This document shows positions 41,126 to 50,150 of a stretch of 59,389 bases of DNA, piece by piece. The position numbers were made by a program, and so were the translations under genes. The notes beneath the pieces are model-generated. The model ran no database searches. It saw nothing but the letters and a program-made list of their open reading frames with translations, and was not told the origin of the DNA. The DNA comes from DASQUK01 sp046723645. Lineage in GTDB: Bacteria > Actinomycetota > Acidimicrobiia > Acidimicrobiales > VFJN01. The DNA lies in assembly GCA_046723645.1 (NCBI GenBank), contig JBKOUY010000048.1:1-59389 (forward strand), given 5' to 3'. Each line of letters begins with the position of its first letter. The stretch's first letter is position 1.

Positions 41126-44005
41126 GTGCGTCGCATACCGATCCGACTGAAGCTGGCGGCCGCGCTGGCGATGCCGCTGTTCGCCCTCGCGATCGTCACC
41201 GCCCTGGAAGTCGCGCAATCCACGAACGAGCGGGACGACGTCCGCAGTGAGAGCAGCCTCGCCAAGGCAGCCACGGGGCACCAGGGCCTGATCACCAGGC
41301 TGCAGAACGAGCGCAGCTGGGCCACGGTCGAGCTGGTGGGCCAGCAGGACACGTACGTGCTCGACACCGAGGGCTACGACAGCACGCGCGCCGAAAGCGA
41401 CACCGCCATCGCCGCCTTCGAGGAACAGCTGGCCACCGAGGCGCAACCCGTCCGCGAGGCGTTCACGCCGGCGCTGGAGGGGCTCGCCGAGCTGAAGACC
41501 GTCCGTGCAGACATCGACGCGTACTCGGGCCCGAGGGACCTCACCAACATCGAGGTCGCCAACGAGATCTACGCCCGCTATTCCGACCTGATCCAGCCGT
41601 TGCTCAGCGCCAACGGCCTGGTGGTCTCCGCTATCGACAACCCGGAGCTGCGCCAGGGCGCAGCCGTCGTCGACCTCACCACGCGGCAGGTGGAGGACCA
41701 GGCCGAGCTGATCCGCCTGACCGTCGTGGGAGTGACGCTCGGGACTGGTGCCGTCGACTCCTCCGAGGAGATCACGGGCATCTCGCAGGCGCGCACAACC
41801 TTCGACCGCAACAACCGCGACATCCTCGAAATCGGCGAGCCCTACGCCGCCCTCGTCGATGAGCTGTACCCCGGGGAGATGGTGTCGCAGCTCTCGGAGC
41901 AGGTCGACTCGGCGATAACGACGGGCAAGACCGACGATGTCCAGAAGATCCTGAACCTGATCAGCCTGCCGCCCGACCAGGGATACGGCGGAATGCGAGA
42001 CCGGCTGGCCGAGGACGTGATCGCCCGCGCCGACGACCTCAGCCAGGCCGCCGAGGTGCGGCAGCGCTGGTACATCGTGCTGGCGGTCACCACCCTGGCG
42101 GCGGCACTGGCCATCACCTGGCTCGTGTCGCGGTCGATCACGCGGCCGCTGCGGTCGCTGACCGGCCAGGCCACGGCGATGGCCGACCACCGGCTACCCG
42201 AGGCGGTGCTCGACATCCTCGACACACCCCTGGGTGAGGACGTCGACGTCCCCGAGGTGGATCCGGTGGCGGTCCACACCCGCGACGAGGTGGCCGATGT
42301 CGCCGAGGCCCTCAACACCGTGCAGGACACGGCCCTGGACCTGGCGGTGGAGCAGGCGGTGCTGCGCCGCAACATCGCCGACTCGTTCGTCAACCTGGGC
42401 CGCCGCAACCAGAACCTGCTGGGCCGCCAGCTCGACTTCATCACCGAGCTGGAGTCCAACGAGACCAGCCCCGAGACGCTGTCGAACCTGTTCCGCTTGG
42501 ATCACCTGGCCACCCGCATGCGCCGCAACGCCGAGTCGCTGCTGGTGCTGGCGGGCGTGGAGCCGCCCCGCAAGTGGGTGGCACCGGTCCGGTTGACCGA
42601 CGTGATCCGGGCTGCGCTGGGCGAGGTCGAGGACTACCAGCGGGTCACGGTCCGGGGCGTCGAGCCGGCGACCATCGTCGGTGCCGCCGCCGCCGACCTC
42701 GCCCACCTGCTGGCCGAGCTGATCGAGAACGCCCTCGTGTTCTCGCCCCCGGACCAGATCGTGGACATCCGGGGTCGCTTCCGGCCCACCGCAGCACCCG
42801 ACCAGCCGAAGGCGCTTCCCGGGACCAGGGGCCGTCACGGCGCGCCGGCCCGCGCCCACGACGGCAATGGGGAGCGAGAACGCCTGGGCATGTACACGTT
42901 GGCGATCATCGACTCGGGCCTCGGAATGTCGGCGGCCGACAGCGAGGCCGCCAACCGCCGGCTGGCCGGTGCCGAGTCGTTCACGATCGCCCCGTCCAAG
43001 TACCTCGGCCACTACGTGGCCGGCAACCTCGCCGCCCGGCACGGGATCACCGTCCGCCTGGACAACTCGCCCGGCAACGGCATCACCGCGACCGTCAACA
43101 TCCCGCCAGCCCTGCTCACTACCGACGCGGTGACCAGTGCGCCCGTGACTCCCCCCCACGGGATGCGGCCGTCCGGCGTGGCCCTACCCCGCGGTGGCCC
43201 GGCGCTGCCTCCGCCGGCCGCCGCGGAGCCGCAGCCCCAGCCGGCAGATCCGCCTCCTGGGCGCGTCGCCCCACCCGCCCCGGCGTGGCGACCCCCGCAA
43301 CCCGCGCCGACATCGGCCGGCTACGAGCCGGCGGCCGCGGCCCGGTCGGTCTTCGACGGTCCCGCGTCGGGTGGCCAGGAAGCGCCGGTGTGGCCGCCGC
43401 CACCCAGCCCACCGACGCGAACGGCCAGCGGGCTGGTGAAGCGGCCGACCCGACCCGGCGACGGCGTCCAGCCCGCGGCGGCCGCGCATTCCGGCCCCAA
43501 CGACGACCTCCTGGCGTCGCTCAGCCGCGTTGCCGGCACCGACCGCAACCACGAGCCGGCCGGCCCCCGAGCACCGGGCGGGGCAGATGGGCGACCACCC
43601 GGGCCTGGTCAGCCCACCTCTCCGGGGGCCGGACCGACGGGATCGGCGCCTGGGGGCCGCGGCTTCGACCTCCGGTCGACGGGGACCTTTGGCGTTCCGC
43701 CGGCGGGGCCGCCGCCGGCGTCGCCGGCGCACGGCCAGTTGTCCGCGCCGGTGCCCCCGGCCCCGCCGCTGATCCGCCGCGTCCGGGGCGCGCAGATGCC
43801 CACGACCGATCCCACGCTGGTGCGCCGGGCGGAGGCCGGCGGTGGCGGCCCGCAGGCGCCCGGACCGAGCACCAGGCGTCCACCGCCAGCCGAGCCGGAT
43901 GGGCGGCGATCCCCCGACGACGTCTACAGCTTCCTGACCAGCTTCACCGCCGGCGTCCAGCGCGGGCTCGACGAGACGAACCCGCGCCCCGGCCCTCCCA
44001 ACTGA
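41126..44005 (+). CDS. CvnA-like sensor histidine kinase-type protein with Pro-rich tail
   Basis: A 959-aa membrane protein. TM1 is at residues 8-28, an extracytoplasmic helical NIT-like sensor at about 30-310, TM2 at 315-336, HAMP from about 337, a dimerisation region to about 480 and an HATPase domain at about 520-662 (ELIENALVFSPP, DSGLGMS, YLGHYVAGNLAARHG). Residues 670-959 are Pro/Ala/Gly-rich. The layout is that of CvnA of Streptomyces conservons, but the roadblock, DUF742 and GTPase partners are absent here. A clear H-box is not visible. GTG start with GGGGGAAA upstream. Confidence 0.88.
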   Translation: MRRIPIRLKLAAALAMPLFALAIVTALEVAQSTNERDDVRSESSLAKAATGHQGLITRLQNERSWATVELVGQQDTYVLDTEGYDSTRAESDTAIAAFEEQLATEAQPVREAFTPALEGLAELKTVRADIDAYSGPRDLTNIEVANEIYARYSDLIQPLLSANGLVVSAIDNPELRQGAAVVDLTTRQVEDQAELIRLTVVGVTLGTGAVDSSEEITGISQARTTFDRNNRDILEIGEPYAALVDELYPGEMVSQLSEQVDSAITTGKTDDVQKILNLISLPPDQGYGGMRDRLAEDVIARADDLSQAAEVRQRWYIVLAVTTLAAALAITWLVSRSITRPLRSLTGQATAMADHRLPEAVLDILDTPLGEDVDVPEVDPVAVHTRDEVADVAEALNTVQDTALDLAVEQAVLRRNIADSFVNLGRRNQNLLGRQLDFITELESNETSPETLSNLFRLDHLATRMRRNAESLLVLAGVEPPRKWVAPVRLTDVIRAALGEVEDYQRVTVRGVEPATIVGAAAADLAHLLAELIENALVFSPPDQIVDIRGRFRPTAAPDQPKALPGTRGRHGAPARAHDGNGERERLGMYTLAIIDSGLGMSAADSEAANRRLAGAESFTIAPSKYLGHYVAGNLAARHGITVRLDNSPGNGITATVNIPPALLTTDAVTSAPVTPPHGMRPSGVALPRGGPALPPPAAAEPQPQPADPPPGRVAPPAPAWRPPQPAPTSAGYEPAAAARSVFDGPASGGQEAPVWPPPPSPPTRTASGLVKRPTRPGDGVQPAAAAHSGPNDDLLASLSRVAGTDRNHEPAGPRAPGGADGRPPGPGQPTSPGAGPTGSAPGGRGFDLRSTGTFGVPPAGPPPASPAHGQLSAPVPPAPPLIRRVRGAQMPTTDPTLVRRAEAGGGGPQAPGPSTRRPPPAEPDGRRSPDDVYSFLTSFTAGVQRGLDETNPRPGPPN

Positions 44006-44010
44006 GGCCC

Positions 44011-44028
44011 CACGACGCTGGCGTCGTG
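44011..44028 (+). terminator. Stem-loop after the kinase gene
   Basis: CACGACGC (44011-44018) and GCGTCGTG (44021-44028) are perfect complements with a TG centre, six bases after the kinase stop. Probable terminator. Confidence 0.5.
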
Positions 44029-44151
44029 TGAAAGCCCGTCCGTGCGCCAAGAACCGCTCGACTGCGTGCCCTACCGGGTGCCCGCGGCGTTGACGGTGGT
44101 GGCACCGGATGGCACCGGGTGACACACATGGGCGCCCGACCGGAGGTCGGC

Positions 44152-44493
44152 ATGTCGGATCACGAGGAGCCGTTGAGCGCCGACCTGCTTCGGCTCGTGG
44201 TCGTGCGTGACGGCGTCGACGTCACGGTGTTCGTGGAGGGTCATCTCGATGTGGCGAGCGGCTGGCGGCTTCGCGACCGCGTCGAGGACCTGCTCACCAC
44301 GCGTTCGGTGTCCGTCACGATCGACGCCAGCGGCGTGACGTTCGTCGATTCCTCGGGGTTCGCCGCCTTGCTCAGTGCACGGCACTCGGTGATGACGGAG
44401 GCAGGCATTGCACTTCGGCTTGCCAACCCGTCGTCCGCGCTGCAGAAGATCGCCGAGGTGACCGGCTTCGAGAAGCTGCTCTCCGAGGAGTGA
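44152..44493 (+). CDS. STAS domain anti-sigma factor antagonist (RsbV-like)
   Basis: A 113-aa STAS protein. The core DASGVTFVDSSGFAALLSAR contains the Ser that an RsbW-type kinase phosphorylates in this family, and GIALRLANPSSALQKIAEVTGFEKLL is the C-terminal half. ATG 44152 is preferred over ATG 44128 or GTG 44119 because GGAGG lies just upstream of it. Unphosphorylated, it would bind an anti-sigma kinase; the RsbW-like protein at 46071 is the nearest candidate. Confidence 0.9.
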   Translation: MSDHEEPLSADLLRLVVVRDGVDVTVFVEGHLDVASGWRLRDRVEDLLTTRSVSVTIDASGVTFVDSSGFAALLSARHSVMTEAGIALRLANPSSALQKIAEVTGFEKLLSEE

Positions 44494-44629
44494 CGCGCAA
44501 CGGCCCTTCTGCCGGAACCTTCGGCACGCTGGACCTGCCGTCTCCCGTCCTGCGCCGGGGTTACGTTGGGCACCGCCCGTGCACGGCCGGGTCAGCTCCG
44601 GTCAGCTCAGGTGAAGGGAGCACGAGCGC

Positions 44630-46030
44630 ATGCCGAGCGACGACGTTCTGACCTGGACGGCGGGACGGCTGGTCGATGCAGTCCAGCGCCGCGAGATCGG
44701 CAGCCGCGAGCTGCTGTCGAGCGCACTCGACCGCATCGACCGGCTCAACCCCAAGCTCAACGCCGTCGTGACCTTCGACGCGGAGCGCGCCCGGGCACAA
44801 GCGGCGGCTGCCGACGAGGCGACGGTCCGCGGCGAGTCGAGCGGACCGCTCCACGGCCTGCCCATCACCGTCAAGGACGCCCTCGAGGTCGCCGGCGTAC
44901 GCTCGACCGGCGGCGCGATCGAGCTGACCGACCACATCCCGGCGGCCGACGCGCCCGCCGTGGCGCGGCTGCGGGCGGCGGGTGCGGTCGTGTTCGGCAA
45001 GACCAACGTGCCGCGCTGGTCGGGTGACCTGCAGACATACAACGAGATCTTCGGCACCACCAACAATCCCTGGGATCCCGCCCGCGTCCCGGGCGGCTCG
45101 TCCGGCGGCGCCGCGGCCGCAGTGGCGGCGGGGCTCACCAGCTTCGAGCTCGGCACCGACATCGGCGGCTCCGTGCGCATCCCGGCACACTGCTGCGGCG
45201 TCTTCGGGCTGAAGACCACCTATGGGATCGTTCCCCAGCGCGGCTACCTCGACCGCGTCGGCGGGGGAGTGTCCGACGCGGACATCAACGTGCTGGGACC
45301 GCTCGCGCGAAGCGCCGGCGACCTCGCCCTGCTGCTCGACGCCGTCGCCGGGCCCCTCGACGAGGACGCTCCCGGCTGGCGGCTCGAGCTCCCCGCGCCG
45401 AGGGCGACGAGCCTCGCCGACTACCGGGTCGGGGTGTGGTTGGACGAGCCCAGCGTCCCGCTCGGCGCCGAGGTGCGCGCCGTCGCCTCTCGGGCCGTCG
45501 ACGTGCTGGCGGACGCGGGTGCCGGGGTGGAGGAGGCGCACCCGAGCGTCGCCTTCGACGAGCAGGTGACGCTGTTCATGGAGGCGGTGGGCGCCGCCGT
45601 CAGCCCCGGAATGGACCCCACGCTGGGCGAGGTGGTGGCGGGTGGCCACCTGAACTGGCTGCACGCGCTCGACCGCCGGGCGGGGTTGCGCCGGGCGTGG
45701 GCCGACTGGTTCGACGCCTATGACCTGCTGGTGTGCCCGGTCATCCCGGTCGAAGCCTTCCCGCACAACCAGGAGGGGGAGTTCATCGACCGGACCATCG
45801 ACATCGACGGCGCCGATCATCCCTACCCGCTGCTGATCAGCTGGACCGGGCTCATCGGCATCATGGGGCTACCGTCGGCCGTGCCGCCGCTCGGGTTCAC
45901 CGCCACCACCGGCATGCCGGTGGGACTCCAGGTCGTCGCACCCTGGTACCAGGACCGGGAGGCGATCGTGGCCGCAGGCCTGCTGGCCGACGCCTGTGGC
46001 GCCGGCTATCGGGTTCCGCCGCTCGACTGA
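44630..46030 (+). CDS. Amidase (amidase signature family)
   Basis: A 466-aa amidase-signature hydrolase. The catalytic Ser-cisSer-Lys triad is visible: Lys in LPITVKDALEVAGV, the first Ser in PGGSSGGAAAAV and the nucleophile in ELGTDIGGSVRIPA. It would hydrolyse an amide to acid and ammonia; substrate unknown. GatA is unlikely because GatC/GatB are not adjacent. GAAGGGAG precedes the ATG. Its location between signalling genes seems incidental. Confidence 0.93.
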   Translation: MPSDDVLTWTAGRLVDAVQRREIGSRELLSSALDRIDRLNPKLNAVVTFDAERARAQAAAADEATVRGESSGPLHGLPITVKDALEVAGVRSTGGAIELTDHIPAADAPAVARLRAAGAVVFGKTNVPRWSGDLQTYNEIFGTTNNPWDPARVPGGSSGGAAAAVAAGLTSFELGTDIGGSVRIPAHCCGVFGLKTTYGIVPQRGYLDRVGGGVSDADINVLGPLARSAGDLALLLDAVAGPLDEDAPGWRLELPAPRATSLADYRVGVWLDEPSVPLGAEVRAVASRAVDVLADAGAGVEEAHPSVAFDEQVTLFMEAVGAAVSPGMDPTLGEVVAGGHLNWLHALDRRAGLRRAWADWFDAYDLLVCPVIPVEAFPHNQEGEFIDRTIDIDGADHPYPLLISWTGLIGIMGLPSAVPPLGFTATTGMPVGLQVVAPWYQDREAIVAAGLLADACGAGYRVPPLD

Positions 46031-46070
46031 GCAGTTCGCACCCGCCATGCGCCGCGCGGTTCATTGGCGC

Positions 46071-46448
46071 TCAGTGGCGCGGCATCTCGGCCCACACCCG
46101 GGTCCGGCCGGCGGGATCGAAGTTGTTTCCCCAGGTGGACGCAAGCGCATCGACAATGCGCAGGCCGCGTCCCCCCAGCGTCGGCGTGGCACCCCGCTTC
46201 GGCCACCGCTCGGGCGTCCGGCGACCGTCGTCCACAACCGCGATCCGCAGCGCATCGGGATCCAGGGTGACGTAGACGTCGACGCGCCCCGAGCCGTGCA
46301 GCACGGCGTTGGTGAACAGCTCGCTCGCCACCAGGGCGGCATCGCCGACGCCCGCGGTCTCGCCCCACCGGTAGAGCGTCTCGCGAACGAACGCTCGCGC
46401 CGCCGGTATCTGGTCCGTCGTAGGGCGGAAGTGGGCGTAGGCCTGCAT
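46071..46448 (-). CDS. RsbW-like anti-sigma serine kinase / ATP-binding protein
   Basis: A 125-aa GHKL ATPase of the HATPase_c_2 type. The N-box is ALVASELFTNAVLHG, the G1 region IAVVDDGRRTPE and the glycine-rich lid TLGGRGLRIVDALAS. Proteins like this phosphorylate STAS antagonists and hold sigma factors or act on other partners. Two STAS genes lie within 2 kb (44152, 46925). Minus-strand and apparently monocistronic. Confidence 0.88.
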   Translation of the reverse strand: MQAYAHFRPTTDQIPAARAFVRETLYRWGETAGVGDAALVASELFTNAVLHGSGRVDVYVTLDPDALRIAVVDDGRRTPERWPKRGATPTLGGRGLRIVDALASTWGNNFDPAGRTRVWAEMPRH

Positions 46449-46537
46449 CGGACCATCCCCTATCCGTAGGGGGCCTGGGTTAACACGAAAACCTCGGGTT
46501 CGCCGCTAAGTTGCCGCTAAGGAGATGCGGTCGCGCG

Positions 46538-46732
46538 TCACCGGCTCTCCAGCTCGTCGTCGTCGGGCACGGGGCGCTCGTCGTCGGGGACGAGCGTGGC
46601 GCCGAGTGCGGCCTCGGCACCGCTGTCGGGCACGGGGCGCTCGTCGTCGGGAACGGGTTCGTCGCCGGCTGCGACCGGGTCGATCTCCACGACCGGCCGC
46701 TCGTCGTCAGGGATCGGTGTTTGATCGGCCAC
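46538..46732 (-). CDS. Small acidic PDDERPV-repeat protein
   Basis: A 64-aa, very acidic, Pro-rich protein with the unit Pro-Asp-Asp-Glu-Arg-Pro-Val three times (IPDDERPVVEID, VPDDERPVPDSG, VPDDERPVPDDD). No hydrophobic core, so probably disordered. GTG 46732 has GGAGG four bases upstream; GTG 46738 overlaps the box. The ribosome binding site and in-frame repeat (see 46562-46651) support a real gene. Function unknown; the surroundings suggest a link to the Rsb-type signalling genes. Confidence 0.55.
   Translation of the reverse strand: MADQTPIPDDERPVVEIDPVAAGDEPVPDDERPVPDSGAEAALGATLVPDDERPVPDDDELESR
46562..46651. repeat. 27-bp exact direct repeat inside the acidic protein gene
   Basis: The same 27 bases occur at 46562-46588 and 46625-46651, 63 bases apart, so the unit is in frame (21 codons). 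The repeat encodes the PDDERPV core. Confidence 0.85.
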
Positions 46733-46772
46733 GGCCACCTCCGGGGCGCTCTATCGATGTGATCGGTCGGTC

Positions 46773-46795
46773 GTGACCGTCAGCGCGACGGTCAC
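46773..46795. promoter_or_regulatory. Perfect 9-bp inverted repeat GTGACCGTC-N5-GACGGTCAC
   Basis: The arms are 46773-46781 and 46787-46795 with centre AGCGC. It sits between the divergent acidic-repeat gene and the STAS gene at 46925, a typical operator position. A stem-loop in RNA is the alternative. Confidence 0.5.
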
Positions 46796-46924
46796 CACCT
46801 TCAGTACCAATACGACCACATCGGTTCCCGGGACTACCCATTCCCTGGTAGGCGTAGGGTGATGCGTCGGTTTCGCCCCACCATGGGGGGGAAAATGTCA
46901 CCCACGTGGTTCCCGGAGGTGGAC

Positions 46925-47263
46925 ATGACCGCAGCGGATGATCGGGATGCCGGGGGCTTCTCCGTTTCGACCCGTCGCGAGGGCACCCGAGGCCTGGTCG
47001 CCCTCGAGGGCGAGCTCGATCTGCACACCGCCGACGAGCTGACGAACGCGGTGTCGGGCCTCCTCGAGCAGAAGGTCACACGTGTCGAGGTGGACGCCGG
47101 CGGGCTGAGCTTCGCCGACTCCGCCGGCCTGCGGGCCGTGCTCATGGCACGCGCCGCCGCGGAGGACGCGGGCGCCACGTTCGGGATGACCGTCGTCTCG
47201 GCCAGCGTCGAGCGGCTCATCGAGATCACCGGCCTGTCCGACCTGCTGGTCGACAATCCCTAG
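46925..47263 (+). CDS. STAS domain anti-sigma factor antagonist (RsbV-like)
   Basis: A 112-aa STAS protein: GLVALEGELDLHTADELTNAV opens it and VDAGGLSFADSAGLRAVLMARA carries the phosphorylatable Ser (ADSAG). ATG 46925 has GGAGGT four bases upstream and is preferred to 46859. Divergent from the acidic-repeat gene. The topoisomerase gene follows 30 bases downstream. Likely substrate of an RsbW-like kinase and of one of the PP2C phosphatases encoded nearby. Confidence 0.9.
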   Translation: MTAADDRDAGGFSVSTRREGTRGLVALEGELDLHTADELTNAVSGLLEQKVTRVEVDAGGLSFADSAGLRAVLMARAAAEDAGATFGMTVVSASVERLIEITGLSDLLVDNP

Positions 47264-47293
47264 CACACCGCTTCGCGCCCGGCTGGTCTCGGA

Positions 47294-48427
47294 GTGACTG
47301 TGCGCGAGGTCGACCCTTCCGCTGCGGGGCTCGGGCGACGTCGCGCGGGGCGCGGCTTCGTCTACGTCGACAGCGACGGCCGGCGCATCACGGACCCGGC
47401 GGTGCTCGATCGGATCAAGGCCCTCGCCATCCCTCCGGCGTGGACGGAGGTCTGGATCTGCCCGGACCCCCTGGGCCACATCCAGGCCGTGGGGCACGAC
47501 GTGCGGGGTCGCCGCCAGTACCGCTACCACGACGAATGGCGGGCCCGACGTGACCGCGCCAAGCACGATCGGATGTTGGATCTGGCCCGAGCCCTGCCAC
47601 GGCTGCGGCGGAGACTGCGCCGCGACCTGGCGGACGACGGCATGGGTCGCGACCGCGTGCTGTCCTGTGCGGTGCGCCTGCTGGAGCTGGGGCTGTTCCG
47701 CGTGGGGGGCGAGCCCTACGTCGAGGAGAACGGCAGCTACGGCTTGGCGACCCTGCGCAAGGGCCACGTGCGGGCCGTGGGCGCCGACCTGCGCTTCGAC
47801 TATCCGGGCAAGGGAGGGCAGCGCCGGGTCGTCACCATCGGCGACCCCGACGTTGCCGACGTCGTACGAACGCTCAAACGCCGCCGGCGCGGGGGCCCCG
47901 AACTGCTGGCGTACAAGGACGAACGCGGCCATTGGGTGGACGTGCGCTCGTCGGACATCAACGACTACCTGCGCCGAGCGCTCGGATCGCAGTTCTCGGC
48001 CAAGGACTTCCGGACCTGGACCGCGACCATCCTCGCCGCCGTTGCGTTGGCGGCCGAGGAGGAGGCGGACACGGAGCGACAGCGCCGCCGGGCCGTTGTG
48101 CGGGTGGTGCGCCGCGTCGCCGATGTGCTCGGCAACACGCCCGCCGTGGCCCGCGGCTCGTACGTCGATCCCCGGGTGATCGAACGCTACGAGAGGGGTG
48201 AGACCCTGCGTGAGGCGATGGCTGCCGACGATGTCGACACGGTCGTCGAGACCGTGCTTCCGGCGCAGAACGGCAGCGGCGACGGCAGCGGCGATCAGCG
48301 TGACGATGACGAAATCGGCGCGCTGGAGGCCGTGCCCGCGACGCTTCTCGCCGAGGTCGACGCAGCCGTCGTCGACCTCATCGAGCGCGCGCCTCGGCGC
48401 CGAGCTCGTGACCGGCGGCGTCGCTGA
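47294..48427 (+). CDS. DNA topoisomerase IB (poxvirus-like)
   Basis: A 377-aa bacterial type IB topoisomerase, which relaxes supercoils through a 3'-phosphotyrosyl bond. Catalytic residues: Arg136 (LGLFRVGGEPY), Lys156 (LRKGHVRA), Arg240 (KDFRTWTAT) and Tyr290 (RGSYVDPRVIERY). N-terminal domain RRITDPAVLDRIKALAIPPAW is standard. The C-terminus is acidic then basic. Starts 30 bases after the STAS gene. Confidence 0.95.
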   Translation: MTVREVDPSAAGLGRRRAGRGFVYVDSDGRRITDPAVLDRIKALAIPPAWTEVWICPDPLGHIQAVGHDVRGRRQYRYHDEWRARRDRAKHDRMLDLARALPRLRRRLRRDLADDGMGRDRVLSCAVRLLELGLFRVGGEPYVEENGSYGLATLRKGHVRAVGADLRFDYPGKGGQRRVVTIGDPDVADVVRTLKRRRRGGPELLAYKDERGHWVDVRSSDINDYLRRALGSQFSAKDFRTWTATILAAVALAAEEEADTERQRRRAVVRVVRRVADVLGNTPAVARGSYVDPRVIERYERGETLREAMAADDVDTVVETVLPAQNGSGDGSGDQRDDDEIGALEAVPATLLAEVDAAVVDLIERAPRRRARDRRRR

Positions 48428-48433
48428 CGAGCG

Positions 48434-49444
48434 TCACGCCCCTATGCGGGTCGCCAGGAGGCAGATGTCGTCGCCGGCCGGGCGCTCCACCAGCTCGTCC
48501 GTCACCCGCTCGCACAGCTCGTCGGCGCTGCCGGTGAAGCCCTCGACCGACTTTCGCAGCAGTGCCAGCCCGTCCTGGCCCTGGCGCTCCGGTTGCTCGA
48601 GCAGCCCGTCGGTGTAGAGCAGCAGGGCGGTGCTGGGCTCCAGCGGCACCGGGCCGACCACGCCGCGGTCGTCGTCGGGCGGGGCAACACCCAGCAGGCG
48701 GCTGTGCCCCTCGGTGACCAGCTGGGTCGCGCCGGTGGGATCGATCACGATCGGCGGTGGATGGCCGGCATTGACCAGTTCCAGCGTGGCGGAGTCGAGG
48801 TCGATGACTGCCAGCACGAGCGTCGCCGTGTGGAGCTCGCCGAGCTTCTGCAGGAGTACGTCGACCCGCCGCACCACCTCGTCGAGCGGGCCCTCGTCCA
48901 CTGCGTAGGCGCGGGTCCCCAGGCGCAGCTGGCCCATCACCGCGGCCTGGCGGACGCCGTGGCCCATCACGTCACCGACCACCAGGCCGACCCGATTGCC
49001 GGACAGCTCGATAACGTCGTACCAGTCGCCGCCGACCTCGGTACCGACGCCGGCCGGCACGTAGCGAACGGCCACGTCGAGGCGGTCGAACGACGGCACG
49101 GCTGCGGGCAAGAGGCTGCGCTGCAGGCTCAGCGAGATGGCGTGCTCGCGCGCCGCCCGTGCCTGTGCCTCCCAGAAGCCGCGCTGGGCCATGTCGAACG
49201 TGGACAGGCTCTCGACGAAGAACTCCATGCACGCCGTCACGATTTCGCCCTCGGGCCGACCGGCCACCAGCTCGCCGACCGCCTCGCCGTGGATGGTCGC
49301 CAGCTCGAGGATGCCGATCTCCGCCTCGACGGCCGAGTGCCCCAGCTCGTAAGCCCGGCTGCGGCCCGACTCGTCGCGGTGATCGAGGTAGTGGCGGAGC
49401 GCCGCCCGGTACTCGTCGGCCAGCAGGTTGGGATCAGTCCTCAT
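48434..49444 (-). CDS. rsbU: PP2C-type serine phosphatase, RsbU-like
   Basis: A 336-aa protein. Residues 1-100 resemble the RsbU N-terminal helical domain (LADEYRAALRHYLDHRDESGR, ELATIHGEAV) that binds RsbT. The rest is a SpoIIE/PP2C domain: GGDWYDVIELSGNRVGLVVGDVMGHGV (metal-binding Asp and Gly), AGHPPPIV and LLLYTDGLLEQ, ending GDDICLLATR. It should dephosphorylate an RsbV-type STAS protein when activated. ATG 49444 is chosen over a TTG at 49474. Last gene of the stressosome operon. Confidence 0.9.
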   Translation of the reverse strand: MRTDPNLLADEYRAALRHYLDHRDESGRSRAYELGHSAVEAEIGILELATIHGEAVGELVAGRPEGEIVTACMEFFVESLSTFDMAQRGFWEAQARAAREHAISLSLQRSLLPAAVPSFDRLDVAVRYVPAGVGTEVGGDWYDVIELSGNRVGLVVGDVMGHGVRQAAVMGQLRLGTRAYAVDEGPLDEVVRRVDVLLQKLGELHTATLVLAVIDLDSATLELVNAGHPPPIVIDPTGATQLVTEGHSRLLGVAPPDDDRGVVGPVPLEPSTALLLYTDGLLEQPERQGQDGLALLRKSVEGFTGSADELCERVTDELVERPAGDDICLLATRIGA

Positions 49445-49477
49445 CGATCGCCCATCAGCGCGCGTGGTCGACAACGG

Positions 49478-50131
49478 TCACTCTCGCACACGGGCCACCG
49501 CGACGAGGGCGTCGTCGGTCGCCCGCGCGTGGTTGCCGAGGATCGTGCGGGCGATGCGATCGACCGGTTGACCCGTGGCCACTTCGGGAACGAAATCACC
49601 ACTGACCCCATCGGTGGCCATGATCACGAGGTCGTTGGGGCGCAACTCGGTGGCCGAGGCGCGCAGCCGCGGCGGAAGCCGGTAGCCGACCGCGCCTCCG
49701 AACAACACGGCGCTGGCCGTCATCGATCCGTGGCCACCCTCGGTGCGGCGCACGAGGTAGGCCTCCACGTTGCCGACACCCACCCATTGCAGCATCCCCG
49801 CACCGCACTCGACCCGCACCAGCGTGATCGCGGCTCCCCGCGTGCGTGCAAGGCCGACGTGACTGAGGCGCAGGAGGCTGGCGAGGGACTCGCTGCTGTG
49901 CGCGGCAATGGTGTCGCGGGCGATCTCGGCGGCTTCGGCCGCCTTGGGGCCGTGCCCCAGTCCGTCGATCACCCCGAGCAATGCGCCGTCACCCACGGGC
50001 ATGCAGGCGGCGAGGTCGCCGGACACCGCCTCGCCAGGCAGCGGTCGACCCGACACCGCCCAGTCGAGGCACGCCACGCGGGTCGCCCGGGATTCCCCGA
50101 CACCCCCAGCGTTGGGCAGGAGCTCTCCCAC
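49478..50131 (-). CDS. rsbX: PP2C-like phosphatase, RsbX-like
   Basis: A 217-aa compact SpoIIE-type phosphatase without a sensor domain. Landmarks: EAVSGDLAACMPVGDGALLGVIDGLGHG, LARTRGAAITLVRVECGAGMLQWVGVGNVEAYL, LVIMATDGVSGDF and TDDALVAVAR. Size and position after rsbT fit RsbX, which dephosphorylates RsbR/RsbS and resets the stressosome. GTG start beside the palindrome CCACTAGTGG (50128-50137). Confidence 0.85.
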   Translation of the reverse strand: MGELLPNAGGVGESRATRVACLDWAVSGRPLPGEAVSGDLAACMPVGDGALLGVIDGLGHGPKAAEAAEIARDTIAAHSSESLASLLRLSHVGLARTRGAAITLVRVECGAGMLQWVGVGNVEAYLVRRTEGGHGSMTASAVLFGGAVGYRLPPRLRASATELRPNDLVIMATDGVSGDFVPEVATGQPVDRIARTILGNHARATDDALVAVARVRE

Positions 50132-50150
50132 TAGTGGACCCTCGCGCCCA

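Noticed and set aside
46449..46537. SigB-type promoter before the RsbW-like gene
   Set aside because: A GTTTT and a GGATAGGG-like stretch exist on the minus strand, but spacing and sequence do not fit the GTTT-N13-15-GGGTA pattern.
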